64,000 nt of DNA from Bacillus rhizoplanae (GTDB lineage: Bacteria > Bacillota > Bacilli > Bacillales > Bacillaceae_G), in the NCBI RefSeq assembly GCF_917563915.1, contig NZ_CAKJTI010000019.1, positions 1 through 64,000 of the forward strand, given 5' to 3'. Both the position numbers and the translations under genes were made by a program. A model generated the notes under the pieces. It worked only from the letters and a program-made list of their open reading frames with translations. It made no database searches and was not told the DNA's origin. Positions within the stretch are counted from its first letter, which is position 1, and each line of letters begins with the position of its first letter. Shown in pieces: positions 8,425-17,992 of this stretch.

Positions 8425-8460
8425 AATAAAAAACCCCCACTGATGGAAGTTTCACTTTAT
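8425..8460 (+). repeat. Truncated bcr1 3' end
   Basis: Only the last arm of the 3' hairpin (CCCCCACTGATGG), the conserved AAGTTTCAC and the terminal TTTAT remain. The 5' two thirds are missing. Confidence 0.8.
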
Positions 8461-8494
8461 AAGTTAAATTTCTGCTTCTGTCACTTGCTTAATT

Positions 8495-8608
8495 TTATAA
8501 CCAATTCAAAGGAAACCCAGCTCTGATGCCTATCGAAACGAACCAACCAATTTCTGTCATAATTTCTTTCATTTCTCCGCATCCATCTACTCCAAACTTA
8601 GAAATCAT
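8495..8608 (-). pseudogene. Decayed small coding remnant
   Basis: The minus strand reads MISKFGVDGCGEMKEIMTEI and then GWFVSIGIRAGF before a stop. A short piece MKQNYIALYDF lies just upstream in another frame, and GYKIKQVTEAEI lies downstream in a third. Together they look like one roughly 60-residue protein broken by frameshifts. The remnant ends next to the truncated bcr1. No family is recognised. Confidence 0.3.
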
Positions 8609-8732
8609 ATAAAGCTATATAATTTTGTTTCATCAAAGTCCTCCACGGCTTGTATTTTACGAAAAATAATTCTGAATATTAAATCTATTTAATTGATAAA
8701 TAAACTCAAATTAAAATAATTTTAATTTAATG

Positions 8733-8760
8733 TTGACTTCAATTTAATAACATGTATAAT
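8733..8760 (+). promoter_or_regulatory. Sigma-A promoter of ykuU-ykuV
   Basis: -35 TTGACT at 8733-8738 and -10 TATAAT at 8755-8760 with a 16-base spacer. The predicted start site falls inside the PerR box that follows. Confidence 0.75.
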
Positions 8761-8765
8761 ATTAA

Positions 8766-8780
8766 TTATAATCATTATAA
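8766..8780 (+). promoter_or_regulatory. PerR box
   Basis: TTATAATCATTATAA is an exact match to the 7-1-7 PerR operator consensus of Bacillus. It lies just downstream of the -10 box, where PerR would block transcription until peroxide oxidises it. Fur boxes are similar, but the arms here match PerR best, and the regulated gene is a peroxiredoxin. Confidence 0.8.
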
Positions 8781-8825
8781 AGTAAAAATAAATATTAATT
8801 AGTTTTTAGGAGGAATAATAGGGAT

Positions 8826-9368
8826 ATGACAAAACGTTTAGTAGGAAAACAAGCACCGCGTTTTGAGATGAATGCTGTGATGCCAAATAAAGAATTTAAA
8901 AAAGTTGGTTTAGAAGAAAACATGAAAAATGATAAATGGACAGTGCTATATTTCTATCCAATGGATTTCACTTTCGTTTGTCCAACTGAAATCATCGCCC
9001 TTTCTGATCGTTATGACGAATTTGAAGATTTAGACGCAGAGGTAATCGGTGTTTCTACAGATACAGTGCACACACATTTAGCGTGGATTAATACGGATCG
9101 TACGAAAAATGGTTTAGGTGATTTACGTTATCCATTAGCAGCGGATACAAATCACACTGTATCAAGTGACTATGGTGTGTTATTAGAAGAAGAAGGTATT
9201 GCACTTCGTGGATTATTCATTATAAATCCAGGTGGTGAATTAATGTATCAAGTCGTACACCATAACAATATCGGACGTGAAGTAGACGAAGTATTACGTG
9301 TTCTACAAGCACTACAAACAGGTGGACTTTGCCCAGCAAACTGGAAACCAGGGCAAGAAACGTTATAA
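8826..9368 (+). CDS. ykuU: 2-Cys peroxiredoxin YkuU
   Basis: It reduces hydrogen peroxide and organic peroxides in the cytoplasm, using a peroxidatic Cys regenerated by a thioredoxin-like partner. It has 180 residues. Peroxidatic Cys52 lies in FTFVCPTE and resolving Cys169 in GGLCPANWKPG, typical of the AhpC/Prx1 subfamily. AGGAGG lies upstream of the ATG. A perfect PerR box and promoter precede it, and the thioredoxin-like gene ykuV follows after 21 bases, its likely reductant. Confidence 0.9.
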   Translation: MTKRLVGKQAPRFEMNAVMPNKEFKKVGLEENMKNDKWTVLYFYPMDFTFVCPTEIIALSDRYDEFEDLDAEVIGVSTDTVHTHLAWINTDRTKNGLGDLRYPLAADTNHTVSSDYGVLLEEEGIALRGLFIINPGGELMYQVVHHNNIGREVDEVLRVLQALQTGGLCPANWKPGQETL

Positions 9369-9389
9369 TTTAAAGGGGGAATTAAAGTT

Positions 9390-9833
9390 ATGAAATTACG
9401 CGAGCAAATGCCATCATTAGAAGGCGCAACACAAATGTTAAATGATACAATCACACGTGAAGAGTTAATTGGCGATAAACCAACGCTTATTCACTTTTGG
9501 TCAGTAAGTTGTTATCTATGTAAAGAAGCAATGCCAGAAGTAAATGAATTACGCGATGAGTACGATGATCGTTTAAATGTTGTTGCAGTTCATATGCCTC
9601 GTTCAGAAGAAGATTTAGATTTAGTTGTGATTGAAAAAATGGCAGAGAGCCATGATATTATTCAACCGATTTTAGTGGACAGCAAGCATGTAATTACAGA
9701 TGCATTTGAAAATAAATATGTCCCTGCATATTACGTATTTGATAAAGAAGGTAAACTGCGTCATTTCCAAGCAGGTGGCAGCGGCATGCCAATGCTTCGC
9801 AAACGTCTTGAGCGTGTATTAAACGAAGAATAG
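9390..9833 (+). CDS. ykuV: Thioredoxin-like protein YkuV
   Basis: A thiol-disulfide oxidoreductase of the TlpA/ResA-like thioredoxin family, 147 residues, without a signal peptide or membrane anchor. The redox motif is CYLC (residues 41-44) after HFWSVS, with a cis-Pro in YVPAYYVF. It is cotranscribed with the peroxiredoxin and probably serves it. An AAAGGGGG ribosome binding site precedes the ATG. Confidence 0.88.
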   Translation: MKLREQMPSLEGATQMLNDTITREELIGDKPTLIHFWSVSCYLCKEAMPEVNELRDEYDDRLNVVAVHMPRSEEDLDLVVIEKMAESHDIIQPILVDSKHVITDAFENKYVPAYYVFDKEGKLRHFQAGGSGMPMLRKRLERVLNEE

Positions 9834-9914
9834 AAACAAATATCTTTTGTTTCATTGATGATTGATTGTGTATATTTTATGTTTCCTGTTTGTAAAGTAA
9901 GCAAGAATAAGAAA

Positions 9915-9956
9915 CAAAAAATGATTACCTCTAGCAGGGTAATCATTTTTGTTATA
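9915..9956 (+). terminator. Terminator after ykuV
   Basis: AAAAATGATTACC pairs with GGTAATCATTTTT around an eight-base loop, giving a bidirectional A-stem-T structure. Confidence 0.85.
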
Positions 9957-9962
9957 TAATAA

Positions 9963-9976
9963 TTAAAACGCTTTCA
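9963..9976. promoter_or_regulatory. Near-consensus cre site (CcpA operator)
   Basis: Read on the minus strand, TGAAAGCGTTTTAA matches TGWNANCGNTNWCA at 13 of 14 positions. It lies upstream of the small gene at 10139. Confidence 0.5.
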
Positions 9977-10109
9977 TTTTTTGGGATTGTTCACAAATTT
10001 GTCTAAATTACACATTAATACTGTGGCAATGTTGTTTTATAATGAAACTAATCATTAATACGTGCATACATTAATTGTGAAATAAATAACATATTGAATC
10101 TATACAAAT

Positions 10110-10123
10110 GTAAACGTTATCAA
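10110..10123 (+). promoter_or_regulatory. Perfect cre site (CcpA operator)
   Basis: TGTAAACGTTATCA fits the catabolite-response consensus TGWNANCGNTNWCA at every position. It lies immediately before the ribosome binding site of the gene at 10139, a position suited to repression in rich carbon conditions. Confidence 0.65.
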
Positions 10124-10138
10124 AAAGAGGTGGTATAA

Positions 10139-10360
10139 ATGAGTAAATTTTTCTTTGATCAAAACCCTGCAAGAGTTGAGGACGGAAAGTTGGTAGAATA
10201 TGCGGAAACGATTTATGGAAAAGGTGGGCGTTCTGTATTAGAAAATTTAATTATAAAGGCATCAATTCGACTACGTGATCGTTATCCTCATAAGTCTGAT
10301 GAGCAGATTTCTTTTCTTGTGAATCAAGGGCTGCATGATATGTTTCAAAAGTATGTGTAA
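10139..10360 (+). CDS. Small conserved-looking protein, 73 residues, unknown
   Basis: ATG with GAGGTGG six bases upstream. It begins MSKFFFDQNPARVEDGKLVE and includes YGKGGRSVLENLI and RDRYPHKSDEQISFLVNQG. The protein is soluble and mostly helical, with no membrane segment. It does not match a family I can name. Two cre-like sites upstream suggest CcpA control. It is a single-gene unit ending in its own terminator. Confidence 0.7.
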   Translation: MSKFFFDQNPARVEDGKLVEYAETIYGKGGRSVLENLIIKASIRLRDRYPHKSDEQISFLVNQGLHDMFQKYV

Positions 10361-10390
10361 GGAGAGGCCAGTGCCTCTCCTTACTTTTTT
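10358..10390 (+). terminator. Terminator after the gene at 10139
   Basis: AAGGAGAGGC and GCCTCTCCTT form a perfect ten-base stem with a four-base loop, followed by ACTTTTTT. Confidence 0.88.
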
Positions 10391-10452
10391 GCATAAGGAA
10401 AATTATGATTGCTAAAACTAATGTTGAAGTATATGTGAGTGGGGTGAACAAA

Positions 10453-10599
10453 ATGAGTAACGGAGCAGGCGGTTCAAAGAAGAATAAAGAAACAGATGCA
10501 AATCATGTGAGTGCAAAACAGAGAGAATATCAAAAGCGAATGACAAAGATTCAACAACAAGAACATAACGATGGTCGAAAATATAATGGGAAAATATAA
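10453..10599 (+). CDS. Small hydrophilic protein, 48 residues, ends in a bcr1 border
   Basis: ATG 10453 with GGGGTG eight bases upstream; an earlier in-frame ATG at 10405 lacks such a site. It begins MSNGAGGSKKNKETDANHVS and continues AKQREYQKRMTKIQQQEH. It is strongly charged and Gln/Lys-rich, like small spore proteins, but no family is certain. The stop codon TAA (10597-10599) lies inside the ATAAA border of the following bcr1, so insertion may have altered the last residues. Confidence 0.6.
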   Translation: MSNGAGGSKKNKETDANHVSAKQREYQKRMTKIQQQEHNDGRKYNGKI

Positions 10600-10750
10600 A
10601 GTGAAACTTTCATCAGTAGGGGGCTTCATCCCCCGCTGATGGTTAGTTGAACCAATCGGGCTTTTACGGGCAGTTATTCCCCACCTATCTTCTTCGATTT
10701 TCTCTGAATCTTGAGGTGGGGGTCTTACTGCCCAAAAGTAGCGGGATAAA
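10596..10750 (-). repeat. bcr1 repeat, copy 2
   Basis: A full-length element in reverse orientation, bordered by ATAAA on both sides. It begins GTGAAACTTTCATC and ends GCGGG. It fills the space between the stop codon of the small gene at 10453 and the terminator of the convergent yqhG. Confidence 0.92.
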
Positions 10751-10782
10751 AAAAGCACCTTCTAGAAGGTGCTTTTTTATGT
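10746..10782 (-). terminator. Terminator after yqhG
   Basis: On the minus strand AAAAAAGCACCTTCTAGAAGGTGC and its T-run form a strong hairpin. Its T-tract continues into TTTAT, the bcr1 border. Confidence 0.85.
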
Positions 10783-11571
10783 TAGAAAATGATTTGCTGT
10801 GACATAAAACAGTCCGCCGTTTATAATTTGCATGGTAATTCGCGGTTCATATTGTTCTTGCAATGCTTGTTTTTCTATCGCGTAGCTTTCTGGTAATTCA
10901 TCACTTTCCGCGTAAAAGCGATTTAATAGTTGTAAATCGTGATTCCAACGCACTTTTGCTTCTTCAGCCCATGTGTGATCGTCTGTCCCAATGACATTTT
11001 TCATTGCTTCTTCAATTCTAGATAACCCGCTTTGCGGTTTAATAATAGGTGTTAATGTAAAACAAAAATCAGGGATTTTTGGTGTTAGATGAAGTGTTGC
11101 TAATGCCTCATGAAAATTTGTAATCATCGTACCAGAAATAAGATGGATACCGACGGAATATAGCATATCTTTTTTTCGATCACATTGATAGGAGACTTTT
11201 ATATTGACGCCAAGCCAAGGATGAAGAGGAGTGCTTGCGTGCCCATTAGAATGAACATCTTCAAATAAGCGGATGTAAGCACCTAATTCCTTTGTAGCTT
11301 GGAAAATTTGATGTAATCGCGGAGAACCATAGTGAATGAGCTCGCCTTCTTTCTCCTCATGTTTTGGATCGGTAATGAATGTAAGTCGCATCGGATTTGG
11401 TGTACCGCCGGTTTTCTCAAGATAATGCCAGTAAAATGGACGGTTCATCAGCAGCTTGTCCATATCAATTGTTAATTGTACGTCTAGTAGATGCGGAAAA
11501 CGCTGTAAAATTTCACAGCTATTTGCCTCGAAAAAACAACTTAAATAATGATGAATTTCATGTTGCTGCAT
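10777..11571 (-). CDS. yqhG: YqhG family protein
   Basis: About 264 residues from the ATG at 11571, beginning MQQHEIHHYLSCFFEANSCE. A longer start at 11610 is in frame. B. subtilis has a gene of this type, yqhG, next to the SNF2 helicase yqhH; its function is unknown. No signal or membrane segment is seen. It overlaps the end of yqhH, so the two are cotranscribed, and it is placed between comG and gcvT as in other Bacillus. Confidence 0.82.
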   Translation of the reverse strand: MQQHEIHHYLSCFFEANSCEILQRFPHLLDVQLTIDMDKLLMNRPFYWHYLEKTGGTPNPMRLTFITDPKHEEKEGELIHYGSPRLHQIFQATKELGAYIRLFEDVHSNGHASTPLHPWLGVNIKVSYQCDRKKDMLYSVGIHLISGTMITNFHEALATLHLTPKIPDFCFTLTPIIKPQSGLSRIEEAMKNVIGTDDHTWAEEAKVRWNHDLQLLNRFYAESDELPESYAIEKQALQEQYEPRITMQIINGGLFYVTANHFLT

Positions 11572-13240
11572 AACCACGCACCTCAGTTTCATTTCGTTTT
11601 GCAAATTCAATAATGGACGTCAAGTTTTCCATTTTTATTCGGATTTCTCCTTCACTTTTGGAATGTGCAAAAATATCTTGAATGTGCGCATCGATATTTT
11701 TCATATTAATTCTTGTCAAAATTTCATCTAAATCGCCAATTACACGCTCAAATAAGTTAATTTTTTCATACAGCAATTTTAAAATATGTTCTTCTACTGT
11801 ATGTTTCGTTGCCAAATTATAAATATGAACATCATGTTTTTGTCCAAGACGATGAATACGTCCGATTCTTTGTTCAAGTCGCATCGGATTCCAAGGCAGG
11901 TCATAGTTAATCATATAATTGCAAAATTGTAAATTAATCCCTTCACCACCTGCTTCTGTCGCGATCAATACTTGTGCATGGTTTTGAAATAATTCTTTCA
12001 TCCAATCTTTTTTACCACGTTTAAATCCGCCGCGAAATGGTACAGACGAGATACCATGCTGCTTTAAAAACCATTGTAAATACATTTGAGAAGCACGATA
12101 TTCCGTAAAGATTACAACTTTATCATTAATTTCTTTAATGATTTCTAATGTTTTATTTGCTTTTGAATTGGAAGAAATACAATTAATTTTTTCTATTAAC
12201 ACATCTATGTATGGATCTAGTGTATAGTGTTCATCTTCTTTTTGCCGTTTTTCTACATGCTTTTTGAGTGAGAAATAAACAGCTTCTCGGCTGCTGCATG
12301 CCTCACGCTTTAATGTTAAAGCAGAAAATGCAGAAGTAAATGCCTCTTGCCTTTTCCACCCTTCAATCGCATCGTATAAGGCTTTCTCTTGTTCATTGAA
12401 ATCTAGAAAGAGCGTATGAACATGTCGTTTTGGCCATTCAATGCCGGTGTCATGCCGGCGATTCCGTACCATTACTTTATTGATGAGTTCTTTTAAATGT
12501 TCATCTGTTTCAGCGCTGCGATTTTTAGAAGCATAATATTCTTCAAAGTTGGATTGATTGCCGAGATGGCCAGGTTTTAATAATGAGACAAGATTAAAGA
12601 TTTCATCAATGCGATTTTGAACAGGTGTTGCTGTAAGTAATAAACAAAACTTTTTCTTTAATAGTTGCGCAAATTCATAGTTTTTCGTTTTGTTGTTTTT
12701 TAGTTTATGTGCTTCATCGATAATAATGAGGTCGTATTCTAAATTTAAAACAATATCACGGTGCGGAGAGCGCTTTGCTGTATCGATGGAAGAAACGATA
12801 ACATCAGCTTGCTCCCAGGAGTAACTTTTTCTTTGTGCGACAGCTGGAATGAAAAATTTCGTATTCAATTCATATGCCCATTGTGAAACGAGTGAAGCAG
12901 GTACAAGAATAAGTACTTTTTTCACAAGTCCGCGCACCATATATTCTTTTAAAATAAGCCCAGCTTCAATTGTCTTTCCAAGACCAACCTCATCTGCTAA
13001 GATTGCTTTTCCGTTCATTTGTTCAATGACTGTTTGTGCTACTTCTAACTGGTGTGGAAGCGGCGTGAAATTAGGTAAATGCTTGGGTGCTTGTAGCCCG
13101 TCAAATGTTGGAATGAGAAGAGACTTCTCTGTTTGATATGCTAGATGAAATAGTTCCCAATTTGTCCACGGACCATCTTCTTCTATTCGTTTTAAGAAGT
13201 TTTCTTGCCAAGAACGATCTATTGAAATTTCGACATTCAT
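11558..13240 (-). CDS. yqhH: SNF2-family helicase-like ATPase YqhH
   Basis: A DNA-dependent ATPase of the SWI2/SNF2 (RapA-like) group, 560 residues. Motif I is DEVGLGKTIEAG, motif Ia LVPASLVSQW, motif II DEAH, motif III LLTATPVQN, motif V EAGGEGINLQ and motif VI QRIGRIHRLGQ. All helicase motifs are intact. The substrate is unknown. The ATG has GAAGGTGAG upstream. It is transcribed away from gcvT, from which it is separated by 260 bases. Confidence 0.88.
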   Translation of the reverse strand: MNVEISIDRSWQENFLKRIEEDGPWTNWELFHLAYQTEKSLLIPTFDGLQAPKHLPNFTPLPHQLEVAQTVIEQMNGKAILADEVGLGKTIEAGLILKEYMVRGLVKKVLILVPASLVSQWAYELNTKFFIPAVAQRKSYSWEQADVIVSSIDTAKRSPHRDIVLNLEYDLIIIDEAHKLKNNKTKNYEFAQLLKKKFCLLLTATPVQNRIDEIFNLVSLLKPGHLGNQSNFEEYYASKNRSAETDEHLKELINKVMVRNRRHDTGIEWPKRHVHTLFLDFNEQEKALYDAIEGWKRQEAFTSAFSALTLKREACSSREAVYFSLKKHVEKRQKEDEHYTLDPYIDVLIEKINCISSNSKANKTLEIIKEINDKVVIFTEYRASQMYLQWFLKQHGISSVPFRGGFKRGKKDWMKELFQNHAQVLIATEAGGEGINLQFCNYMINYDLPWNPMRLEQRIGRIHRLGQKHDVHIYNLATKHTVEEHILKLLYEKINLFERVIGDLDEILTRINMKNIDAHIQDIFAHSKSEGEIRIKMENLTSIIEFAKRNETEVRGYAAT

Positions 13241-13500
13241 GGATAAAATCTCACCTTCTATAAATTCTAAATTATTTTTTTAGCTAGAATATTGATGAAA
13301 CGACTCGAAAAATGTTAGGATAATGGTGTGAAATGTGTGGAATCTTTCGTATTTTATCCAAGAAAGTACTTTTTTATTTGCGCTTTCATAAAAAAATAGG
13401 GCGAGATTCCGTATATCCCATCTTTTCAGAATTGAAAATGTTTAGATATGGGAAGCCAACTTTTATTGATTTGTCATAGACAGCGTAAGGGGGAGAGAAC
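13241..13500. promoter_or_regulatory. Leader between yqhH and gcvT with two inverted repeats
   Basis: Two pairings are possible on the gcvT strand: GGAATCT (13339-13345) with AGATTCC (13404-13410), and TCCCAT (near 13418) with ATGGGA (near 13452). I do not see the conserved core of the glycine riboswitch that precedes gcvT in B. subtilis. The end carries the strong ribosome binding site AAGGGGGAGAG. Confidence 0.35.
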
Positions 13501-14601
13501 ATGATTACATTACAACGTACACCGCTATTTGATGTATACGCGAAGTATGGTGGGAAGACAATTGATTTTGGTGGTTGGGAATTGCCAGTTCAATTTTCGA
13601 GCATTAAAGAAGAACACGAGGCTGTTCGCACAGCAGCAGGTCTTTTTGATGTGTCTCACATGGGAGAAGTAGAAGTAAAAGGTGCAGATAGTTTAGCATT
13701 TTTACAACGTATAGTTACAAACGACGTTTCTATCTTAAAGGTAGGCGGAGCACAATATACGGCAATGTGTTACGAAGATGGCGGTACAGTAGATGATTTA
13801 TTAATCTACAAACGCGGGGAAGAAGACTATTTATTAGTAATCAATGCATCAAATATTGAAAAAGATTACGAATGGTTAGCATCTCATGTAAGCGGTGATG
13901 TGCAAGTAGTCAACGTTTCTAGTGAAATTGCACAGCTTGCAATTCAAGGACCAAAAGCAGAAGGCATTTTACAAAAAGTTGTGTCAGAAGATTTGAAAGA
14001 AATAAAGTTCTTTAAATTTAAAGACCATGTTCTTGTAGATGGTGTAGAAGCGCTTGTATCTCGTACAGGTTACACAGGTGAAGATGGCTTTGAAATTTAC
14101 TGTAAGAGTGAAGATGCTGCAAAACTTTGGGAGAAACTTCTTGAAGCAGGAGCAGAAGACGGCTTAAAACCATGTGGCTTAGGAGCACGTGATACACTTC
14201 GCTTTGAAGCAACACTTCCGCTTTATGGTCAAGAGTTATCGAAAGATATTACACCAATCGAAGCTGGAATTGGCTTTGCGGTAAAACCAAACAAAGAAGT
14301 AGATTTCTTTGGAAAAGAAACTTTAAAGGAACAAAAAGAAAACGGTGCACCTCGTAAATTAGTCGGCATCGAAGTAATTGAGCGTGGTATCCCGCGTACT
14401 CATTATCCAGTATATGTAGGCGATGAAAAAATCGGGGAAGTTACAAGTGGTACACAATCTCCAACGTTAAAGAAAAGCATCGGTTTAGCGCTAATTGATG
14501 TAAAATATGCAGCAATTGATACAGAAGTCGAAATTGAAATTCGTAACAAACGCGTCAAAGCAATTGTCGTTCCAACACCATTTTACAAACGTTCAAAGTA
14601 A
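13501..14601 (+). CDS. gcvT: Aminomethyltransferase, glycine cleavage T protein
   Basis: It transfers the methylene of the aminomethyl-lipoyl H protein to tetrahydrofolate and releases ammonia. It has 366 residues, the normal size. The N-terminal [15 protein letters not shown], the folate-binding Asp region NDV and the [11 protein letters not shown] motif are present. It is the first gene of gcvT-gcvPA-gcvPB. The GCV H protein and Lpd are encoded elsewhere. Confidence 0.96.
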   Translation: MITLQRTPLFDVYAKYGGKTIDFGGWELPVQFSSIKEEHEAVRTAAGLFDVSHMGEVEVKGADSLAFLQRIVTNDVSILKVGGAQYTAMCYEDGGTVDDLLIYKRGEEDYLLVINASNIEKDYEWLASHVSGDVQVVNVSSEIAQLAIQGPKAEGILQKVVSEDLKEIKFFKFKDHVLVDGVEALVSRTGYTGEDGFEIYCKSEDAAKLWEKLLEAGAEDGLKPCGLGARDTLRFEATLPLYGQELSKDITPIEAGIGFAVKPNKEVDFFGKETLKEQKENGAPRKLVGIEVIERGIPRTHYPVYVGDEKIGEVTSGTQSPTLKKSIGLALIDVKYAAIDTEVEIEIRNKRVKAIVVPTPFYKRSK

Positions 14602-14621
14602 CGGGGAGAGGGGTAGATTTC

Positions 14622-15965
14622 ATGTTGCATCGTTATCTTCCAATGACAGAAGAAGACAAAAAAGAAATGTTACAAACGATTGGTGTACAATCGATTGATG
14701 AATTATTTTCTGATATTCCAACAAGCGTTCGTTTTCAAGGGGATTTAAATATTAAACAAGCAAAATCAGAACCAGAACTTTTAAAAGAACTGTCTGAGCT
14801 TGCTCGTAAAAATGCAAATTTAAAAGACTATGCTTCCTTCCTAGGAGCAGGTGTATATGATCATTATGCACCAGTAATTGTTGATCATGTTCTTTCTCGT
14901 TCAGAATTTTATACAGCTTATACACCATACCAACCGGAAATTTCACAAGGGGAATTACAGGCAATCTTTGAATTCCAAACAATGATTTGTGAATTAACGG
15001 GAATGGATGTAGCAAACTCTTCTATGTATGACGGAGGTACAGCGTTAGCAGAAGCGGCGATGCTAGCAGCAGGTCATACTCGTAAAAAGAAAATTCTTGT
15101 TTCTAAAGCAGTTCATCCAGAATCAAGAGCAGTTCTTGAAACATATGCAAAAGGTCAACACCTTGAGGTTGTTGAAATTGATTATAAAGATGGCATAACA
15201 GACTTAAACGAATTACAAAGCAAAGTAGATGATACAGTAGCTTGCGTAATCGTTCAATATCCAAACTTCTTCGGACAAGTAGAGAAACTAGCTGATATTG
15301 AGAAAATCGTTCATCAGCAAAAATCATTATTTATCGTTTCTTCTAACCCATTAGCATTAGGAGCGTTAACACCACCTGGTAAATTTGGAGTGGATGTTGT
15401 TGTAGGCGATGCACAGCCATTTGGTATTCCAACTCAGTTTGGTGGCCCTCACTGCGGTTATTTCGCAACAACAAAAGCGTTTATGCGTAAGATTCCAGGA
15501 CGCCTTGTTGGACAAACAGTAGATTCTGAAGGACAACGCGGTTTCGTATTAACGCTGCAGGCACGCGAACAACATATTCGCCGTGATAAAGCGACATCTA
15601 ATATTTGCTCAAACCAAGCGTTAAACGCATTAGCAGCTTCTGTTGCAATGACAGCACTTGGAAAACAAGGTGTGAAGGAAATGGCACGTCAAAATGTTTC
15701 TAAAGCACAATACGCAAAACGTCAACTTGAAGCAAAAGGCTTTACGGTAACGTTTGCTGGACCGTTCTTCAATGAATTTGTTGTAGATTGCAAACGTCCA
15801 GTACAAGAAGTAAACGATGTATTATTACAAAAAAATATTATCGGTGGTTACGATCTTGGCCGTGATTATGCAGAACTTGCAAATCATATGCTTCTAGCTG
15901 TAACAGAGCTTCGCACAAAAGAAGAAATTGACACACTTGTAAACGAAATGGGGGCTATCCAATGA
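14622..15965 (+). CDS. gcvPA: Glycine dehydrogenase (decarboxylating) subunit 1
   Basis: The first half of the split P protein, 447 residues, which with GcvPB forms the PLP-dependent glycine decarboxylase. It begins [17 protein letters not shown] and includes [14 protein letters not shown] and [10 protein letters not shown]. It starts 20 bases after gcvT and overlaps gcvPB by four bases, consistent with equimolar synthesis. Confidence 0.96.
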   Translation: MLHRYLPMTEEDKKEMLQTIGVQSIDELFSDIPTSVRFQGDLNIKQAKSEPELLKELSELARKNANLKDYASFLGAGVYDHYAPVIVDHVLSRSEFYTAYTPYQPEISQGELQAIFEFQTMICELTGMDVANSSMYDGGTALAEAAMLAAGHTRKKKILVSKAVHPESRAVLETYAKGQHLEVVEIDYKDGITDLNELQSKVDDTVACVIVQYPNFFGQVEKLADIEKIVHQQKSLFIVSSNPLALGALTPPGKFGVDVVVGDAQPFGIPTQFGGPHCGYFATTKAFMRKIPGRLVGQTVDSEGQRGFVLTLQAREQHIRRDKATSNICSNQALNALAASVAMTALGKQGVKEMARQNVSKAQYAKRQLEAKGFTVTFAGPFFNEFVVDCKRPVQEVNDVLLQKNIIGGYDLGRDYAELANHMLLAVTELRTKEEIDTLVNEMGAIQ

Positions 15966-17437
15966 AGAATCAAGATCAAGCACTTATTTTTGAAATGAGT
16001 AGAGAAGGACGCGTAGGATATAGCTTACCCCAATTAGATGTAGAAGAAGTAAAGTTAGAGGATGTGTTTGAGAGCGATTATATCCGCGTAGAAGATGCTG
16101 AGCTTCCAGAAGTATCAGAGCTTGATATTATGCGCCATTACACAGCTCTTTCAAATCGTAACCATGGTGTTGATTCTGGGTTCTATCCATTAGGATCTTG
16201 TACAATGAAGTACAATCCAAAGATCAATGAAAATGTAGCACGTTTCCCTGGTTTAGCGCATATTCATCCGCTTCAAGATGAAAAGACAGTGCAAGGTGCA
16301 ATGGAATTAATGTACGATTTACAAGAACATTTAATCGAAATCACAGGTATGGATACTGTTACACTTCAACCAGCAGCTGGTGCACATGGAGAGTGGACAG
16401 GGTTAATGTTAATCCGTGCATACCATGAAGCAAACGGTGACTATAACCGTACAAAAGTTATTGTTCCTGACTCTGCGCACGGAACAAATCCAGCATCTGC
16501 AACAGTAGCAGGATTTGAAACAATTACGGTAAAATCAAATGAAAATGGTCTTGTTGATTTGGAAGATTTAAAACGTGTTGTGAACGAAGAAACAGCGGCA
16601 CTTATGTTAACAAATCCAAATACACTTGGTTTATTTGAAGAAAACATTTTAGAAATGGCGGAAATCGTTCATAATGCAGGTGGTAAATTGTATTATGATG
16701 GCGCAAACTTAAATGCAGTATTAAGTCAAGCGCGCCCAGGAGATATGGGATTTGACGTTGTGCATTTAAACCTTCATAAAACATTTACAGGTCCGCACGG
16801 CGGCGGTGGTCCAGGTTCTGGTCCAGTAGGTGTGAAAGCTGATTTAATTCCGTTTTTACCAAAACCAATTTTAGAGAAAACAGAAAATGGTTATCACTTT
16901 AACTACGATCGTCCACAAGCAATTGGACGCGTGAAACCATTCTATGGAAACTTCGGTATCAATGTTCGTGCTTATACGTATATTCGTTCTATGGGTCCAG
17001 ACGGACTTCGTGCAGTAACAGAATATGCAGTATTAAATGCTAACTATATGATGAGAAGATTAGCTCCATTCTATGATCTTCCATTTGATAGACATTGTAA
17101 GCATGAATTTGTTTTATCTGGTCGTCGTCAAAAGAAACTTGGCGTACGTACACTTGATATTGCAAAACGTCTGCTTGATTTCGGCTACCATCCGCCAACA
17201 ATTTACTTCCCATTAAATGTGGAAGAATGTATCATGATTGAGCCGACAGAAACAGAGTCAAAAGAAACATTAGATGGATTTATCGATACAATGATTCAAA
17301 TCGCAAAAGAGGTAGAAGAGAACCCAGAAGTGGTTCAAGAAGCGCCGCATACAACAGTAATTAAGCGCCTTGATGAAACAATGGCAGCGCGTAAGCCGAT
17401 TTTACGTTATCAAAAACCAGCTGTGGTACAAGTTTAA
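15962..17437 (+). CDS. gcvPB: Glycine dehydrogenase (decarboxylating) subunit 2
   Basis: The PLP-binding half of the P protein, 491 residues. The cofactor Lys lies in [18 protein letters not shown], a signature of glycine decarboxylases. The N-terminus carries the substrate region [13 protein letters not shown]. Last gene of the operon, followed by a terminator. Confidence 0.96.
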   Translation: MKNQDQALIFEMSREGRVGYSLPQLDVEEVKLEDVFESDYIRVEDAELPEVSELDIMRHYTALSNRNHGVDSGFYPLGSCTMKYNPKINENVARFPGLAHIHPLQDEKTVQGAMELMYDLQEHLIEITGMDTVTLQPAAGAHGEWTGLMLIRAYHEANGDYNRTKVIVPDSAHGTNPASATVAGFETITVKSNENGLVDLEDLKRVVNEETAALMLTNPNTLGLFEENILEMAEIVHNAGGKLYYDGANLNAVLSQARPGDMGFDVVHLNLHKTFTGPHGGGGPGSGPVGVKADLIPFLPKPILEKTENGYHFNYDRPQAIGRVKPFYGNFGINVRAYTYIRSMGPDGLRAVTEYAVLNANYMMRRLAPFYDLPFDRHCKHEFVLSGRRQKKLGVRTLDIAKRLLDFGYHPPTIYFPLNVEECIMIEPTETESKETLDGFIDTMIQIAKEVEENPEVVQEAPHTTVIKRLDETMAARKPILRYQKPAVVQV

Positions 17438-17459
17438 TTATCAATAATAGGTTGGAGAG

Positions 17460-17486
17460 AACTCGCTATATGCGAGTTCTTTTCAT
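17460..17486 (+). terminator. Terminator after gcvPB
   Basis: GAACTCGC TATAT GCGAGTTC followed by TTTTC. Confidence 0.8.
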
Positions 17487-17708
17487 ATATTGCCGAAGAA
17501 AGTATTATTACCTAAAAAAGATGTTATAAAATTGCAGGTTTTATGTAAGATTGTGGAATTGTCATACTTTCTCAACATTTTTGTTGAAAAAGTCCCTTTG
17601 ATAAAATTGTGTATTTTTGTTAGAATTTTAATGAAATTAAAGTAAATGAGAAGCAAAAATGTCAATTTTTCATACATATGTGAAGAAATGAACAAGGGGA
17701 TGAAAAAG

Positions 17709-17933
17709 ATGGGCTATAAGCGTTATAGGATGGTGTACCATTTAGAAAATGGTGAGATGATTAAGGATATTAAAGAATTTTATTACCAAGATACAGAAAA
17801 AATGTTAGAGAGAGTGAAACATCACGTATTAGATAATAAAAGTGTAACCGCAATCGATAGTAAAGGAACACTCATTCCAATCGCTTGTCATGATATTGTG
17901 AAAGTTGAGTTAGACCATTTACAGGAAAGTTAG
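17709..17933 (+). CDS. Small protein of unknown function, 74 residues
   Basis: It begins MGYKRYRMVYHLENGEMI and continues DIKEFYYQDTEKML. The ATG at 17709 has AAGGGG ten bases upstream; ATGs at 17688 and 17700 are also in frame but badly spaced. The alternating hydrophobic pattern suggests a small beta-alpha fold. No family is recognised. It is followed by a membrane protein gene 59 bases later. Confidence 0.65.
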   Translation: MGYKRYRMVYHLENGEMIKDIKEFYYQDTEKMLERVKHHVLDNKSVTAIDSKGTLIPIACHDIVKVELDHLQES

Positions 17934-17992
17934 TCTTGAGTCATAGGGGAGAATTCGTTACAATAAATGAGTAATTTAGAGAGGAGTTCGTT

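Larger units (their letters stand above)
7632..8825. other. 1.2-kb gap with terminator, bcr1 copies, a tiny gene and decayed coding remnants
   Basis: The gap holds a terminator (7735-7768), a full bcr1 (7769-7926), a minus-strand small ORF (8102-8227) with its own terminator-like hairpin, a nine-base inverted repeat (GGATGCCAA 8269-8277 with TTGGCATCC 8327-8335), a truncated bcr1 3' end (8425-8460), a decayed minus-strand coding remnant (8495-8608) and the ykuU promoter. From 7927 to 8065 nothing is recognised. Confidence 0.6.
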
